Shown: positions 46,011 through 55,230, counted from the first letter of the stretch. The stretch is DNA of 64,000 bases from CAVPXC01 sp963709505 (GCA_963709505.1 CAVPXC010000022.1:114022-178021), one strand, 5' to 3'. Program-made: numbers and translations. The notes: a model not told the origin generated them from the letters alone.

Positions 46011-46081
46011 AGTGTCAAGTATCAGAGTGTCACGTGTCAAGTATCCTGCGACCTGACACTTGACACTCTGACACTTGACAC
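46010..46081. repeat. heptad inverted repeat hairpin (GTGTCAA/GTATCAG units)
   Basis: Left arm 46010-46044 and right arm 46051-46081 of 7-bp units (AGTGTCA, AGTATCA; TGACACT, TGACACC). It lies between the convergent panE and AOR genes. Confidence 0.85.
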
Positions 46082-46093
46082 GGCTTGAGACAG

Positions 46094-47914
46094 CTAGAGA
46101 ATCTCCAACTCCCTCAACTTGCTCTCCGGCACGATGCCGTTCACCCAGCCGCGCTCGGCGTAGTACTCGGCCAACATCTGATCGATCTCGCACAGGCTGC
46201 CTTCCGAGCCCTCTCCATCCGCCGGCAGCGTCGAGAAACGCTTGGGTAGATAGTCGCTGCCCTCGCCGATGCCGGCCAGGTTATTGTAGTAGCGCTCCAG
46301 GTTGTACACCCGATCGCCCAGCGTGAGCAGATCCGTAGCCGTCATGGGCATGCCCGTAAAGGTCGCGAACTGTTCGGCGAAGGTGTCCAGGCTCTCGGCA
46401 AAGGTAGAGAACTTGCAGAGGTCCAGGCAGTCGGTCATGGTGTGGACGTGCTGGAAGATCACGGTCAGCTTGGCCTTGCCCTCCCAAGCCAGCCGGTCGG
46501 TCAGCTCGGCTGGTCCGAGCACGTTGCCGATAATCTCAGCGGCCGGCGTGTAGGCGCGCAGGTGACAGGCGCCACGGTTGCTCGTAGCGTAGCCGAGGCC
46601 CATGCCCTTGATGCCGCGCGGATCGTAGGCGGGGATCGCCTGGCCCTTGACCGTCATGGCGATGTCGGGATCACCGAACGCCACTGCGCCGCGGTACGTG
46701 CCCTCACCCAGCTTCCAGGCAAAGTCGTCCTTGCGATAGGCAATGCGCTCGATCAGGTCAACCATCGCGTCGGTGTCGCTCCAGGCGATGCCGTTGCCGT
46801 TGGTGTAGCCCTTATCGGTGGCCTCCATGGTCATGGACAGCACGTTGCCCATCTCGATCGTGTCCATGCCGAAGCGGTTGCACTGCATGATCATATAGCC
46901 CACGGAAGCCGTGTTGCCGTTCAGGCAGTTGCCGCCCAAGGCCCAGGCCGACTCGTACTCGAAGCTCTCGCCTTTGACCTTGTACTTGCCCTCGGTGATC
47001 TCGAACTCCTTTTTGCAGGCGACCGGGCAGGCATGGCAGGTCGGGTCGTCGATCAGGATGGTCTCCTTGACGTGCTCACCCGAGACGAGCTCGGCGTCGA
47101 CGAAGGAAGTGCTCTGGGAGTTCTTGGTCGGGAGCGCACCGACGACGTTGGCCATGTTCATGAGCACGTTGGTGCCATAGACGCTTAGGACACCCTTGCG
47201 TGGAGCAGTGATCACCGCCTCGTTCATGATCTGGGCGAGGGCCTTTTTGTCAGCCTCCTTGAAGGCGGCTCGATCGGCCGGCTTGGGCTGGTTCTTCTTG
47301 TCGCCCTTGATCACGATGGCCTTCAAGTTCTTGGAGCCGGCCACCGCGCCTGTGCCGCCGCGGCCTGCCGCGCGGTCGTTCTCATTCATGATACTGGCGA
47401 AGCGCACCAAATTTTCACCAGCCGGCCCGATGCTCATCACGGCGCACTCATCGCCGTGCTTGCCCTGAAGGTGCTTGATTGCGTCGCTCGTCTCCATGCC
47501 CCAGACGGCCGTGGCATCGTGCAGGGTGACGGTCTCGTTCTCGACGTAGGCATAGGTCGGGCCTGCGGCCTTGCCCTTGAACAGCAGACCGTCAAAGCCG
47601 GCCCACTTGAGCTTGGCTGCCGTCCAGCCGCCCATGTGGCTGTCGGTCACGGTGCCTGTCAGCGGCGACTTGGTGACAACCGCCAGCCGGCCGCTCATCT
47701 TGACCTCGGTGCCTGTCAACGGGCCATTCATCACGCACAGGAGGTTATCGGGCGAAAAGGCCTCGACCTCCGGCCCATTGTCGAACACGTACTTGACGCC
47801 CAGGCCGCGGGCGCCGACGTATTTGCGCACATCTTCGTCGTTGAGAGGCTCATAGGCGATGGCGCCCGTGCTCAGATCGATACGAGCAACCCGATTGTTA
47901 AATCCTGCGATCAT
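46094..47914 (-). CDS. aor: aldehyde:ferredoxin oxidoreductase (tungsten enzyme)
   Basis: The enzyme oxidises aldehydes to acids with ferredoxin, using a bis-tungstopterin and a 4Fe-4S cluster. N-terminal domain: VGARGLGVKYVFDNGPEVEA, LTGTEVKMSGRLAVVTKSPL, DSHMGGWTAAKLKWAGFDGL. Cluster ligands are CHACPVAC (CxxCxxxC) and a later DCLDLCKF. Pterin contacts are GRGGTGAVAGSKNLKAI and DPRGIKGMGLGYATSNRGAC. Length 606 aa is normal. AAGGAGG lies 7 nt before ATG 47914. A leader with a terminator precedes it. The tungstopterin maturase genes are on the other strand. Confidence 0.95.
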   Translation of the reverse strand: MIAGFNNRVARIDLSTGAIAYEPLNDEDVRKYVGARGLGVKYVFDNGPEVEAFSPDNLLCVMNGPLTGTEVKMSGRLAVVTKSPLTGTVTDSHMGGWTAAKLKWAGFDGLLFKGKAAGPTYAYVENETVTLHDATAVWGMETSDAIKHLQGKHGDECAVMSIGPAGENLVRFASIMNENDRAAGRGGTGAVAGSKNLKAIVIKGDKKNQPKPADRAAFKEADKKALAQIMNEAVITAPRKGVLSVYGTNVLMNMANVVGALPTKNSQSTSFVDAELVSGEHVKETILIDDPTCHACPVACKKEFEITEGKYKVKGESFEYESAWALGGNCLNGNTASVGYMIMQCNRFGMDTIEMGNVLSMTMEATDKGYTNGNGIAWSDTDAMVDLIERIAYRKDDFAWKLGEGTYRGAVAFGDPDIAMTVKGQAIPAYDPRGIKGMGLGYATSNRGACHLRAYTPAAEIIGNVLGPAELTDRLAWEGKAKLTVIFQHVHTMTDCLDLCKFSTFAESLDTFAEQFATFTGMPMTATDLLTLGDRVYNLERYYNNLAGIGEGSDYLPKRFSTLPADGEGSEGSLCEIDQMLAEYYAERGWVNGIVPESKLRELEIL

Positions 47915-47988
47915 GTGACAAACCTCCTTAAGCTGATTAAACTCTGGGCCGACCTGGCCCTGCGTCAGGTTGACTACAACAGATGAAC

Positions 47989-48023
47989 AAAAAAAGAACC
48001 GCTATGTCATTTCGACATAGCGG
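47989..48023 (-). terminator. terminator in the aor leader
   Basis: On the minus strand CCGCTATGTC (48023-48014), loop GAAAT, GACATAGCGG (48008-47999), then TTCTTTTTTTG. It lies 75 nt before the aor start, so it is an attenuator rather than the end of a gene. Confidence 0.85.
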
Positions 48024-48155
48024 CTGAGGTGACCGTTGGGGTCTCGCCGGTGGACGAGACGCTTCGCAAGCATTGGCACTTCCTATCGTCAGCGATTGGC
48101 ATCCTTGGTACGCTTGGCGGCTGTGCGGGCTTGATCTGCTAAGAGGGCAGAAGTA
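48024..48155 (-). promoter_or_regulatory. candidate Moco/Tuco-type riboswitch upstream of aor
   Basis: The 130-nt leader between promoter and terminator contains AGGAAGTGCCAATG, hairpins (GCTTGCGAAGC; TCTCG-tccacc-GGCGAGA) and CACCTCAGCC right before the terminator stem. These blocks recall the molybdenum-cofactor RNA motif as I remember it, and a tungstopterin enzyme follows. The full consensus was not aligned, so the class is a guess; the regulated-leader architecture is clear. Confidence 0.5.
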
Positions 48156-48161
48156 TAAATG

Positions 48162-48190
48162 AGTATACTCAGAGGAGCGCGGCAACGCAA
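48162..48190 (-). promoter_or_regulatory. aor promoter
   Basis: TTGCGT (48190-48185), 17 bp, TATACT (48167-48162) on the minus strand. Confidence 0.55.
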
Positions 48191-48490
48191 AATCGGCATA
48201 CAAACAACTCGATTGCCAGACCCTTCGGGTTTCCCTCGTCGAACCCGCTACCCGGCAATGAGCGACATCTGCTCGAACCGGCAACTTGGTCAAGGACGAG
48301 AAACCCGAAGAGCCTGCCCTGAGGCCGCCGAAGGGGTCTGCCGGCAACGCTAACTGGACTCGACTCGAAAAGCACGATTGACAACTACCTCCTTTAGTGC
48401 TATCATTCACATTAAGTAACGCTATCGGTTCCGGTCCCTGCTCCGCTGTGACCGGTCTGTAGTCAACACACGAATCGGTTCCCGCACGCT
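48191..48490. repeat. intergenic inverted repeat between aor and dodecin
   Basis: CTTCGGGTTTCCCTCGTC (about 48225-48242) is matched by GACGAGAAACCCGAAG (about 48295-48310), with a GGCAA-rich hairpin region between (CCGGCAATGAG, CCGGCAACTTG). No coding sequence seen. Confidence 0.55.
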
Positions 48491-48510
48491 GAGGTACAAG
48501 GAGGTACACA

Positions 48511-48714
48511 ATGTCAGTTGTCAAAATCATCGAATTGGTGGGCAAGTCTCCCGACAGCTGGGAGGATGCTGCCCAGAACCTGGTTGCCGAAGCCAAAGCC
48601 ACGTTGCGCGGCCTGACCCGCATCGGGATCAAGGAGTTCGACATCCGCATGAAGGACAACGAGATCGAGGTCTACCGCGTCCACGCTGAGGTCTCCTTCC
48701 GCATCGAGCGCTAG
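48511..48714 (+). CDS. dodecin
   Basis: The 67-residue protein SVVKIIELVGKSPDSWEDAA, EAKATLRGLTRIGIKEFDIR and VYRVHAEVSFRIE is a typical dodecin, a flavin-storing dodecamer with Trp stacking on the isoalloxazine. AAGGAGG precedes ATG 48511. It is monocistronic and ended by a strong terminator. Confidence 0.95.
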   Translation: MSVVKIIELVGKSPDSWEDAAQNLVAEAKATLRGLTRIGIKEFDIRMKDNEIEVYRVHAEVSFRIER

Positions 48715-48752
48715 CCCTTGGCCGGCGCACCGCCGTTTCGTTCCCAGGTTGC

Positions 48753-48799
48753 TCGCGGGTATGTTGCTTTTCAACCACAACATACCCGCGACTTTTTTT
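48753..48799 (+). terminator. terminator after dodecin
   Basis: TCGCGGGTATGTTG (48753-48766) pairs perfectly with 48778-48791, loop 11 nt, followed by CTTTTTTT. Confidence 0.9.
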
Positions 48800-48863
48800 G
48801 GCCGCCAGCCGGCTGGGCTGGGAGGAAAAGCCGCACCCCGTGCGGCGCGCCGACTAAAACGCT

Positions 48864-48892
48864 TTGTTCGCAGCCCGTTCCTGTGATACACT
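48864..48892 (+). promoter_or_regulatory. ECF sigma gene promoter, leaderless start
   Basis: TTGTTC (48864-48869), 17 bp, TACACT (48887-48892). ATG 48900 follows 7 nt later, so the mRNA is probably leaderless. Confidence 0.6.
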
Positions 48893-48899
48893 TCGCCCA

Positions 48900-49505
48900 A
48901 TGGCGCCTACCCCTTCTCTCGCATCTTCATCCGAACCTACTCCGAGCGACGCCGACCTCATGCGACGCATCGTGGCGCAGGATCAGGCCGCGCTTATGGC
49001 CCTTTACGAACGCTTTGGCAGCCAGGTCTATGGGCTGGCGCTGCGCGTGCTGCGCGATAGCCGGCTGGCCGAAGAGGCCGCGCAGGACGCCTTTCTAAAG
49101 GTCTGGAACAAGAGCGTGCAATGGGATCCAGCCAAGGGTCACGTTGGCAGCTGGCTGTTGACCATCGCCCGTTATGCGGCGATCGACCGCCTGCGCCGTG
49201 AGCAGCGACACAGCGCCGCCGGTGGAACGTTCCTGGATGCCCTGCCCGACCAGTTGCCGGGCACAGCCATCGTCGGCGACCGCCGCTGGGTCGACGGGCA
49301 GCTGCTGCGCCAACTCATGACCAAGCTGCCGGCCGAGCAGGCCATGGTGATCGAGTTAGCTTTCTTCCAGGGCATGACCCACACCGAGCTGGCCGAGCAC
49401 TTGGGCTGGCCGCTGGGGACGGTCAAGACACGACTGCGCTCTGGCTTGCAGAAGCTGCGAGTCCTCTGGAGCGAGGCGGCTGACCATGCGCGGGAATTGG
49501 GATGA
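48900..49505 (+). CDS. ECF RNA polymerase sigma factor
   Basis: Sigma-70 region 2 (DQAALMALYERFGSQVYGLA to LAEEAAQDAFLKVWNKSVQW, then GSWLLTIARYAAIDRLRREQ) and region 4 (KLPAEQAMVIELAFFQGMTH to HLGWPLGTVKTRLRSGLQKL). This is the SigK/RpoE-like ECF layout. An RskA-type anti-sigma gene lies 108 bp downstream, so they form a regulated pair. ATG 48900 agrees with the promoter; the frame is open to 48864. Confidence 0.93.
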   Translation: MAPTPSLASSSEPTPSDADLMRRIVAQDQAALMALYERFGSQVYGLALRVLRDSRLAEEAAQDAFLKVWNKSVQWDPAKGHVGSWLLTIARYAAIDRLRREQRHSAAGGTFLDALPDQLPGTAIVGDRRWVDGQLLRQLMTKLPAEQAMVIELAFFQGMTHTELAEHLGWPLGTVKTRLRSGLQKLRVLWSEAADHARELG

Positions 49506-49613
49506 TTCTCGCTGTCACCCAATCCAATCGTCAGTATACTGCCGTATACCTTTTGTAGGAAAAGTGTACAGTGTGAGCGAGGCGCAAGGCCGCCTATTCT
49601 GGCACGACATGCA

Positions 49614-50459
49614 ATGATAACCGAGTACGAACAAGACTGCGCAGATATCCATTCACTCCTCCCGGCCTACAGCATCGGTGCCACCGACCCCGACGAGACG
49701 GCTCAGGTGCAGATCCACCTGGCGGCCTGCCAGCAGGCGACAGCCGAGCTGGCAGGGTATCAAATACTGGCCGAGGCGCTGCTTTTTAGCGCGCCCCCGG
49801 TTGAGGCGCCGGCTGGATTACGGGATCGCATCCGCGCTGAAGCGAGTGCGCCGCCAAGGGCTTCGTCACGCGCCTTGCCGCAACCGTCGCCTGTACGGGA
49901 TGGTTTCTGGCAGCACATCCGCCAGGCCCTATCCTCTCCTCAGTTGCGACCGGCACTGGGGCTCGGTGCGGTTGCGCTGGTTGCGCTCTTGGCCGTTGGT
50001 CTCTATTTCGATGCGCAACTAAGACAGTTGCGCGACTCGCAAGCGGGTCTGATCGCCCAGCTCACACAACAGCAAGCAGTTCTGACGCAGGTGGGTCAAG
50101 GTGAATTTCTGCGCATCGCCCTGCCCGCCGGGCCGGCCGGCGAAGCCACAGGCGCCTACGCCACCGTGGTATGCAACCCAACAGAGCAAGCCGGCTTCGT
50201 GTTGGCCGAAAATTTGCCTGCCCTGGCAGCGGACCAGGCGTACCAGATCTGGCTGATCCACGGAAAGGAGCGCGTCAGTGGCGGTCTGTTCAGGCCTGAC
50301 GCGCAAGGCAACGGCACGATCGCGTTCCAAGCACCCAAGCCGATGAGCGAGTATGAAGCCATCGGCATTAGCGTCGAGCCAGCCACCGGCAGCGCCAACC
50401 CCACCTCGCCGCCGGTAATCCGGGGCAACTTATACGACCCCGCCAGCTACGAAAGCTAA
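49614..50459 (+). CDS. RskA-type anti-sigma factor
   Basis: A short N-terminal anti-sigma domain (HSLLPAYSIGATDPDETAQV, then HLAACQQA) precedes a basic linker, one membrane helix (LGLGAVALVALLAVGLYF) and an extracytoplasmic RskA domain (AYATVVCNPTEQAGFVLAEN, YQIWLIHGKERVSGGLF). The zinc motif HxxxCxxC appears as HLAACQQA, so the second Cys is Ala and the domain may be zinc-free. It should hold the upstream ECF sigma factor at the membrane and be cleaved on a signal. ATG 49614. Confidence 0.88.
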   Translation: MITEYEQDCADIHSLLPAYSIGATDPDETAQVQIHLAACQQATAELAGYQILAEALLFSAPPVEAPAGLRDRIRAEASAPPRASSRALPQPSPVRDGFWQHIRQALSSPQLRPALGLGAVALVALLAVGLYFDAQLRQLRDSQAGLIAQLTQQQAVLTQVGQGEFLRIALPAGPAGEATGAYATVVCNPTEQAGFVLAENLPALAADQAYQIWLIHGKERVSGGLFRPDAQGNGTIAFQAPKPMSEYEAIGISVEPATGSANPTSPPVIRGNLYDPASYES

Positions 50460-50525
50460 AGGTCCAGTCTTCGAGAACGCAACGCTTCAAGTCGCCATCC
50501 CAATAGCTCACGCGGATGGTTTGAA

Positions 50526-51317
50526 CTACCAAATGATGCTGAGACAGGTCACTCCGCCGTCCGCCTTGGCGAACTCGTCGACTGGGACGCTCAGCACCCG
50601 AAAGCCGCGCTGCCGGAGCTCCACCTCGGTCCGGGGATAGCCGGAAGGAATGATGACACACTCGCCGATCGCCAGGCAGTTGGCCGCAGGCGCCTCCCGC
50701 TCCGGCACCACGATGACGTCGAGCCCAGCGAACTGCGGCAGGCCGGCATAAACAGCCCAGGCGACCAGAATGCCCGGGCCATCCGGCGCCGAAGGCGTTC
50801 GGCCGAGATGGTTGACACCGCTTAGCAGATGCAGTCCGTGCGGCACCGGCAACGCTTCCACGTGGTAGCCCCATGGCCCCAGCACCCGCCGCAGTTGCTC
50901 GGCGCCGACCGCGTTGGTGCGCGCGGACTGGCCGGCGTAAAACGTGTTGTCAATTCGCAGCACGTCGCCCCACTCCAAGGTGCCGGGCGGGTGTATCTCG
51001 ACCCATGGTCGATCAGCCGGCAGGTGCGCTCGCATCGCATCCACCTCGCCCTGGCGCGCCGGCTCAGCGGGCCTTGCCAGGATCACCCCCGCGGGCAGCA
51101 CGAGCGCTACGTCCTGAACAAAACAGGCGTCAGGTAAGCCAGGTGCGGATGGAAGCACGACGACTTCGAGGCCGGCGGCCCGCAGCGCGCTGGCATACAA
51201 ACGATGCTGTACCTGGGCGCGTGTCACGTCAATTGCAGGAGCATGCGGCTTCTGACCGAGGGCTGCGGCGAAAGAGCTATCGGGTGGGCGAACGAGCGCG
51301 GTTTGTGGCAGATGCAT
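50526..51317 (-). CDS. dimethylarginine dimethylaminohydrolase (DDAH/amidinotransferase fold)
   Basis: The protein has ACFVQDVALVLPAGVILAR, TLEWGDVLRIDNTFYAGQSA (Asp and Asn/Thr contacts), PVPHGLHLLSGVNHLG (catalytic His) and DGGVTCLSIIW (catalytic Cys near the end). It hydrolyses methylated arginines to citrulline, or is a related arginine deiminase. Length 264 aa is typical. ATG 51317 (HLPQTALVRPPDSS follows) is preferred over 51326. Intact. Confidence 0.88.
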   Translation of the reverse strand: MHLPQTALVRPPDSSFAAALGQKPHAPAIDVTRAQVQHRLYASALRAAGLEVVVLPSAPGLPDACFVQDVALVLPAGVILARPAEPARQGEVDAMRAHLPADRPWVEIHPPGTLEWGDVLRIDNTFYAGQSARTNAVGAEQLRRVLGPWGYHVEALPVPHGLHLLSGVNHLGRTPSAPDGPGILVAWAVYAGLPQFAGLDVIVVPEREAPAANCLAIGECVIIPSGYPRTEVELRQRGFRVLSVPVDEFAKADGGVTCLSIIW

Positions 51318-51336
51318 AGCGGTCATCTCTTATCTA

Positions 51337-52482
51337 TTATACGATCGGCGGAGTGACGACAGCCACGGCCGCTACGCTGTCGCCCCGAATGTCAAGCACG
51401 CTCACGCCCTGGACTGTTCCACTCTTTGCAGGCACCTCAGCCGCCGAGAAGCGGATGATCTTGGCAAAGCCGCTGATGCACAGGGCCTCATCGCCTTCGG
51501 CGGCTCGGCCGATTCCAACCAATGCCTCAGTCTTCATGAGCACCTTGCCCTGGCCGCCAGGTGTTTTGTTGGCGGAAAAGCCGGCCATCTGCCGCCGCGT
51601 GCCCTGGCCGTCGGCGGTGACCAACAGCACCTCGTCTTCATCGCTGCTCACGCTGATGATGCCGACCACGGTATCGTCGGGCGATGTCTGGATGCCGCGC
51701 GTTCCCTCACGGCGGATCAGTCGCTCGTCGAAGCGGTAGCCGACGCCGCTGCGTAGCGCAATCAACACGTCACTCACACCATTGGAGAGGGTCATGGCGG
51801 CCGGTGGGCCCCCACGCTTCGGATCGCAGAGCAGTGTGCCCGGCTGCAAGCGCGGCCCGACGTACGTGCGATGCACCGCGCGCACCAATCCGCTGCTCGT
51901 GACGATTAGCAAGTTCGAGCGCTCGTCAAGCTGGTCGTCTAACGCCAACGCGCAGCCAATCGCCTCGTCGCTGGTGAACATCAGCCGCTCGGGCAGCGAA
52001 CCGCCCCTGCCTCTGACCTCTGTTAAGGGCACGGTGTCGAGCTGAACCCGGAACGCGCGGCCGCGGGTACTCAAGATCAACAAGCTGGCGCTGTCGCGCG
52101 CCACGAGCAACTGCGTCACCGGGTCGTCGCGGCCAGATTGGATGTCAAACACGCCCACACCGCCTCGACGTTGGGTCGAGTAGTCGTTAAGGGGAGTTCG
52201 CTTGGCCAGGCCCCGGCTGGTGATGCTAAGGACCATGACGTCGTCAGGGTATCGAATAGTAGCCAGGGTGATTGGCGCAACTTCCTCGCGCGTCTCGCGT
52301 GCGGTCTCGGCCCGCTGCCTGCGAACCACGAGTTGGCGTAGCTCCAGGACCTCCTGGCGGAGCAGGGCGTTCTCTTGCTCTAGTCTACCGATGTACAATC
52401 TCAGCGTCGGCGAGGCCTTTTCAATCAGCGCGTCATAGTCGATTTCCGAGCGCAAAGCCTCGGCACGTTCGCTTTCGGACAT
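51337..52482 (-). CDS. free-standing GyrA C-terminal beta-pinwheel protein
   Basis: A coiled coil (LRLYIGRLEQENALLRQEVL) is followed by a six-bladed GyrA C-terminal domain: VMVLSITSRGLAKRTPLNDY, the GyrA-box-like STQRRGGVGV, LLILSTRGRAFRVQLDTVPL, LLIVTSSGLVRAVHRTYVG and VLLVTADGQGTRRQMAGFSA. The breakage-reunion domain of gyrase is absent; the start ATG 52482 with GGAGG upstream is a proper gene start. It may bend DNA on its own or add to a gyrase whose A subunit lacks this domain. Confidence 0.9.
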   Translation of the reverse strand: MSESERAEALRSEIDYDALIEKASPTLRLYIGRLEQENALLRQEVLELRQLVVRRQRAETARETREEVAPITLATIRYPDDVMVLSITSRGLAKRTPLNDYSTQRRGGVGVFDIQSGRDDPVTQLLVARDSASLLILSTRGRAFRVQLDTVPLTEVRGRGGSLPERLMFTSDEAIGCALALDDQLDERSNLLIVTSSGLVRAVHRTYVGPRLQPGTLLCDPKRGGPPAAMTLSNGVSDVLIALRSGVGYRFDERLIRREGTRGIQTSPDDTVVGIISVSSDEDEVLLVTADGQGTRRQMAGFSANKTPGGQGKVLMKTEALVGIGRAAEGDEALCISGFAKIIRFSAAEVPAKSGTVQGVSVLDIRGDSVAAVAVVTPPIV

Positions 52483-52753
52483 GAAGCCTCCTGGGGATCG
52501 TTCCAGATGTAAGCAGCAGACAGTGAACGGTGAACGGTGCAGACTGATTACTGTTCACTGATCGCAAGAACTCACTATACCACCGGATACAAGGCCGGTC
52601 AATCTGGCGAGCTGAGATGGGTGTATTTCAAGTTGGGGGATTTGGGCTACTAGACACCGGTTTAGAACAGTGATACAATACTCATTGAAAGGCCTAACAG
52701 GGCTGGCAGCATTGTTACGTGAGCACCGGCCCTGACCTGAGGAGGCGTAAGGC

Positions 52754-55191
52754 GTGAGTTCCTTTTGCATTCGCAGACAAGCAACACGTCGCTGCGTGGC
52801 CGGCTGGATGCGGCTACTGAGCGCGCTGGCGTTGACGATCCTCGTATCGACGCCTGTGTTTGCCGCGCCGGCAGTCCAACCTGTCTTGCCCTGCGCAGAA
52901 GTAGTCTGGAATGTTGTCACCGATACCCCGGATACTTTGCGCCAATGCGACACGCCGCAAAGTGCGGCCGGCAGCGACGCGGCCGGCACGGCGCGTGCCT
53001 TCCTGGCTGCGAACAATGTGGCACTCGGCCTTAGCCGAAGTTTGAGGGAGCTCAAGCCGGTCGCAATCAGACATGGCCTGGACAGCAGCCACGTCACTTT
53101 CCAGCAGACAATCGACGACTTTCCCGTCTACGGCGCTTATCTCACCTTTCATCTCGGCCGTGATGGCGCCATCCAGGTCGTGCACTATCGCCTTATCCCA
53201 ACACTGCGGGTTGATACGACCCAGGTCTCAGTTACCGCGGTCGAGGCCATGCAGCAGGCCCGTCTGGCAATCAACTTCGCCGCGCCGCGTGCCAGCAGTG
53301 CGGCCCCCGAGCGGATCGTGTTGCCCGAGTTCGAGCACCGCGGGCCGAGTGGTTTGGCGGGTGATGGTGCCCGCGGCCGAACCCCAAGGCGACTGGGAGG
53401 TTCTGGTCGACGCGGTGACCGGCAAAGTCATAAAGCGTTACAACCGCCTGGTGATGGACCGAGGGCAGGTCTTTGATCAGGCGCCTGCCCAGCAGCCCGG
53501 CCTGATCTGGCGTTGGACACAGACTCACCCTGGTCTGCGCACGCTGGAGTTGCACGGGTTGGATGGCAGCGGTTGGCTGCGCGGGGAGTACGTCGACGTC
53601 ACTCAACCGGAAGGCTATCAGCCTGCCACGGCCTATTCGCCTACCGGCGACTTTCGCTACAATCCGGACGACCCTCGCTTCGAGGAAGTGATGGTCTATC
53701 ACTACATTGACACCACTCAGCGCTACGTGCAGTCGCTGGGCTACAGCGATGCAAACACCCCACCCAATGGAATCCGAGACCGGGTAACCCGGGTAAGCCC
53801 GCACTGGTTTGAACAGGACCAATCCTTTTACAGCGTCAGCGACGACTCGCTGCATTTCGGCGACGGTGGCACGCAGGATGCAGAAGATCCGGACGTCATC
53901 GTCCACGAGTACGCGCACGCACTCGCCCATGACCAGGTCCCGTATTGGAGCGGCAGCGAGATGGAGGCCATCGGCGAGGGCTTCGGCGATTACCTTGCCG
54001 CAAGCCGCTTTGCATCGACCAGCGACGACCCGGCCTGCATTGCCGAGTGGGACAGCCGGGCGTACGTGTCCACTGCACCCTATTGCCTGCGGCGCGGTAG
54101 ATCGGGATCGACAGTATCCCATCGATGTCACCGGCGACCCGCACACCGATGGGGAGATCTGGAGCCGCGTGCTGTGGGATCTGCGCCAGGCGCTGGGCAC
54201 GTCGATAGTCGATACTTTGGCGTTGGAGAGCAATTTCTACCTGCCGCCGGCCGCGACGCTGGTGGACGCCGGCGAGGCGTTGCTAGACGTCGATGCGAAC
54301 CTATATGGCAAGATCCATGAGCGGACGATTCGCCAGGCCTTGATGGCGCGCGGGCTGCTGGCATTGCCTGCACCCACGCTGATCGATCCCGACGGCGGCG
54401 AGACTCTCCCACCCGGCGCGCTGGCCATCCTGTCGTGGCACGCCGGGAGCGACTTACCTGTGACCTACGACGTCCAAGTAAGTCTTGACGCAGCGGCCGC
54501 TGGGACACGACAGGACTCCTTTGACGGTAGTCGACTACCGGAGGGCTACACATCTTATGGCAACGAGCCCTGGCGTGTCAAGGCAGGTACGGCCTTTACC
54601 GGCGCGATTGACCACCGCCAGAGCAGCAGTCTCGCCTTGCCAGTGGACATTGCGCAACCCGGGCAGCTCAGTTTCCGATATCGAGTAAGCTCTGAGCAGG
54701 GATGGGACGCCTTCGAGTTCCTGGTGGATGGCCGGCCCTACCTGGTTTCAAGCGGCGAGGTGGATTGGACGGAGTACCGAACGCCGTTGGCGCCTGGACA
54801 GCACGAGTTGACATGGCGCTATCGGCGGGATGCTACCCTCGGCAGCGGACAGAACCAGGCATGGATCGACGATGTACACATCGAGAATACCAGCCTGGCC
54901 GGCTGGCAAGACGTTGAAACGACGGTCAGCGGCGCAAATCAAGACAGCGCGCAGTGGCGGACGCCAAGCGAGGCATCGCAGGCGGCCAAGGTGCGGGTGC
55001 GAGCCCGCCTGGGCGACGTGGTCAGCCCGTGGGATCCCAGCGAGCAGGACTTTGTGATCGACGAACCCACCGCAGTCCGGTTGAGCCTATTTGCAGCGGA
55101 CGGCAGCGGCGTGCCGTGGGCGCCTTGGGGACTCTTGCCGCTGGCCGCGCTGCTGGCACTGGCTGCCTGGCGAGTGCGCAGTCGCGCATGA
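52754..55191 (+). CDS. M36/M4-type secreted metalloprotease with membrane anchor, two frameshifts
   Basis: A signal peptide (RLLSALALTILVSTPVFAAP), an FTP-like propeptide (AFLAANNVALGLSRSLRELK, VTFQQTIDDFPVYGAYL), a frame shift near 53350, then the catalytic domain: VIVHEYAHALAHDQVPYW (HExxH) and EAIGEGFGDYLAAS (third ligand Glu). A second shift near 54100 leads to EIWSRVLWDLRQALG. A beta-sandwich region (FSYRVSSEQGWDAFEFLVDG-like) and a C-terminal helix (WGLLPLAALLALAAWRVRSR) follow, so the enzyme is probably cell-anchored. Start GTG 52754 has GAGGAGG 8 nt upstream. Confidence 0.85.
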
Positions 55192-55196
55192 TCCTT

Positions 55197-55230
55197 AGAT
55201 CGGACCGGTCTTCGGAGACCGGTCCGATCT
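55197..55230 (+). terminator. hairpin after the M36-like protease gene
   Basis: AGATCGGACCGGTC (55197-55210), loop TTCGGA, GACCGGTCCGATCT (55217-55230), then CTTTT. It is related to the 56-bp tandem hairpins at 32596. Confidence 0.75.
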
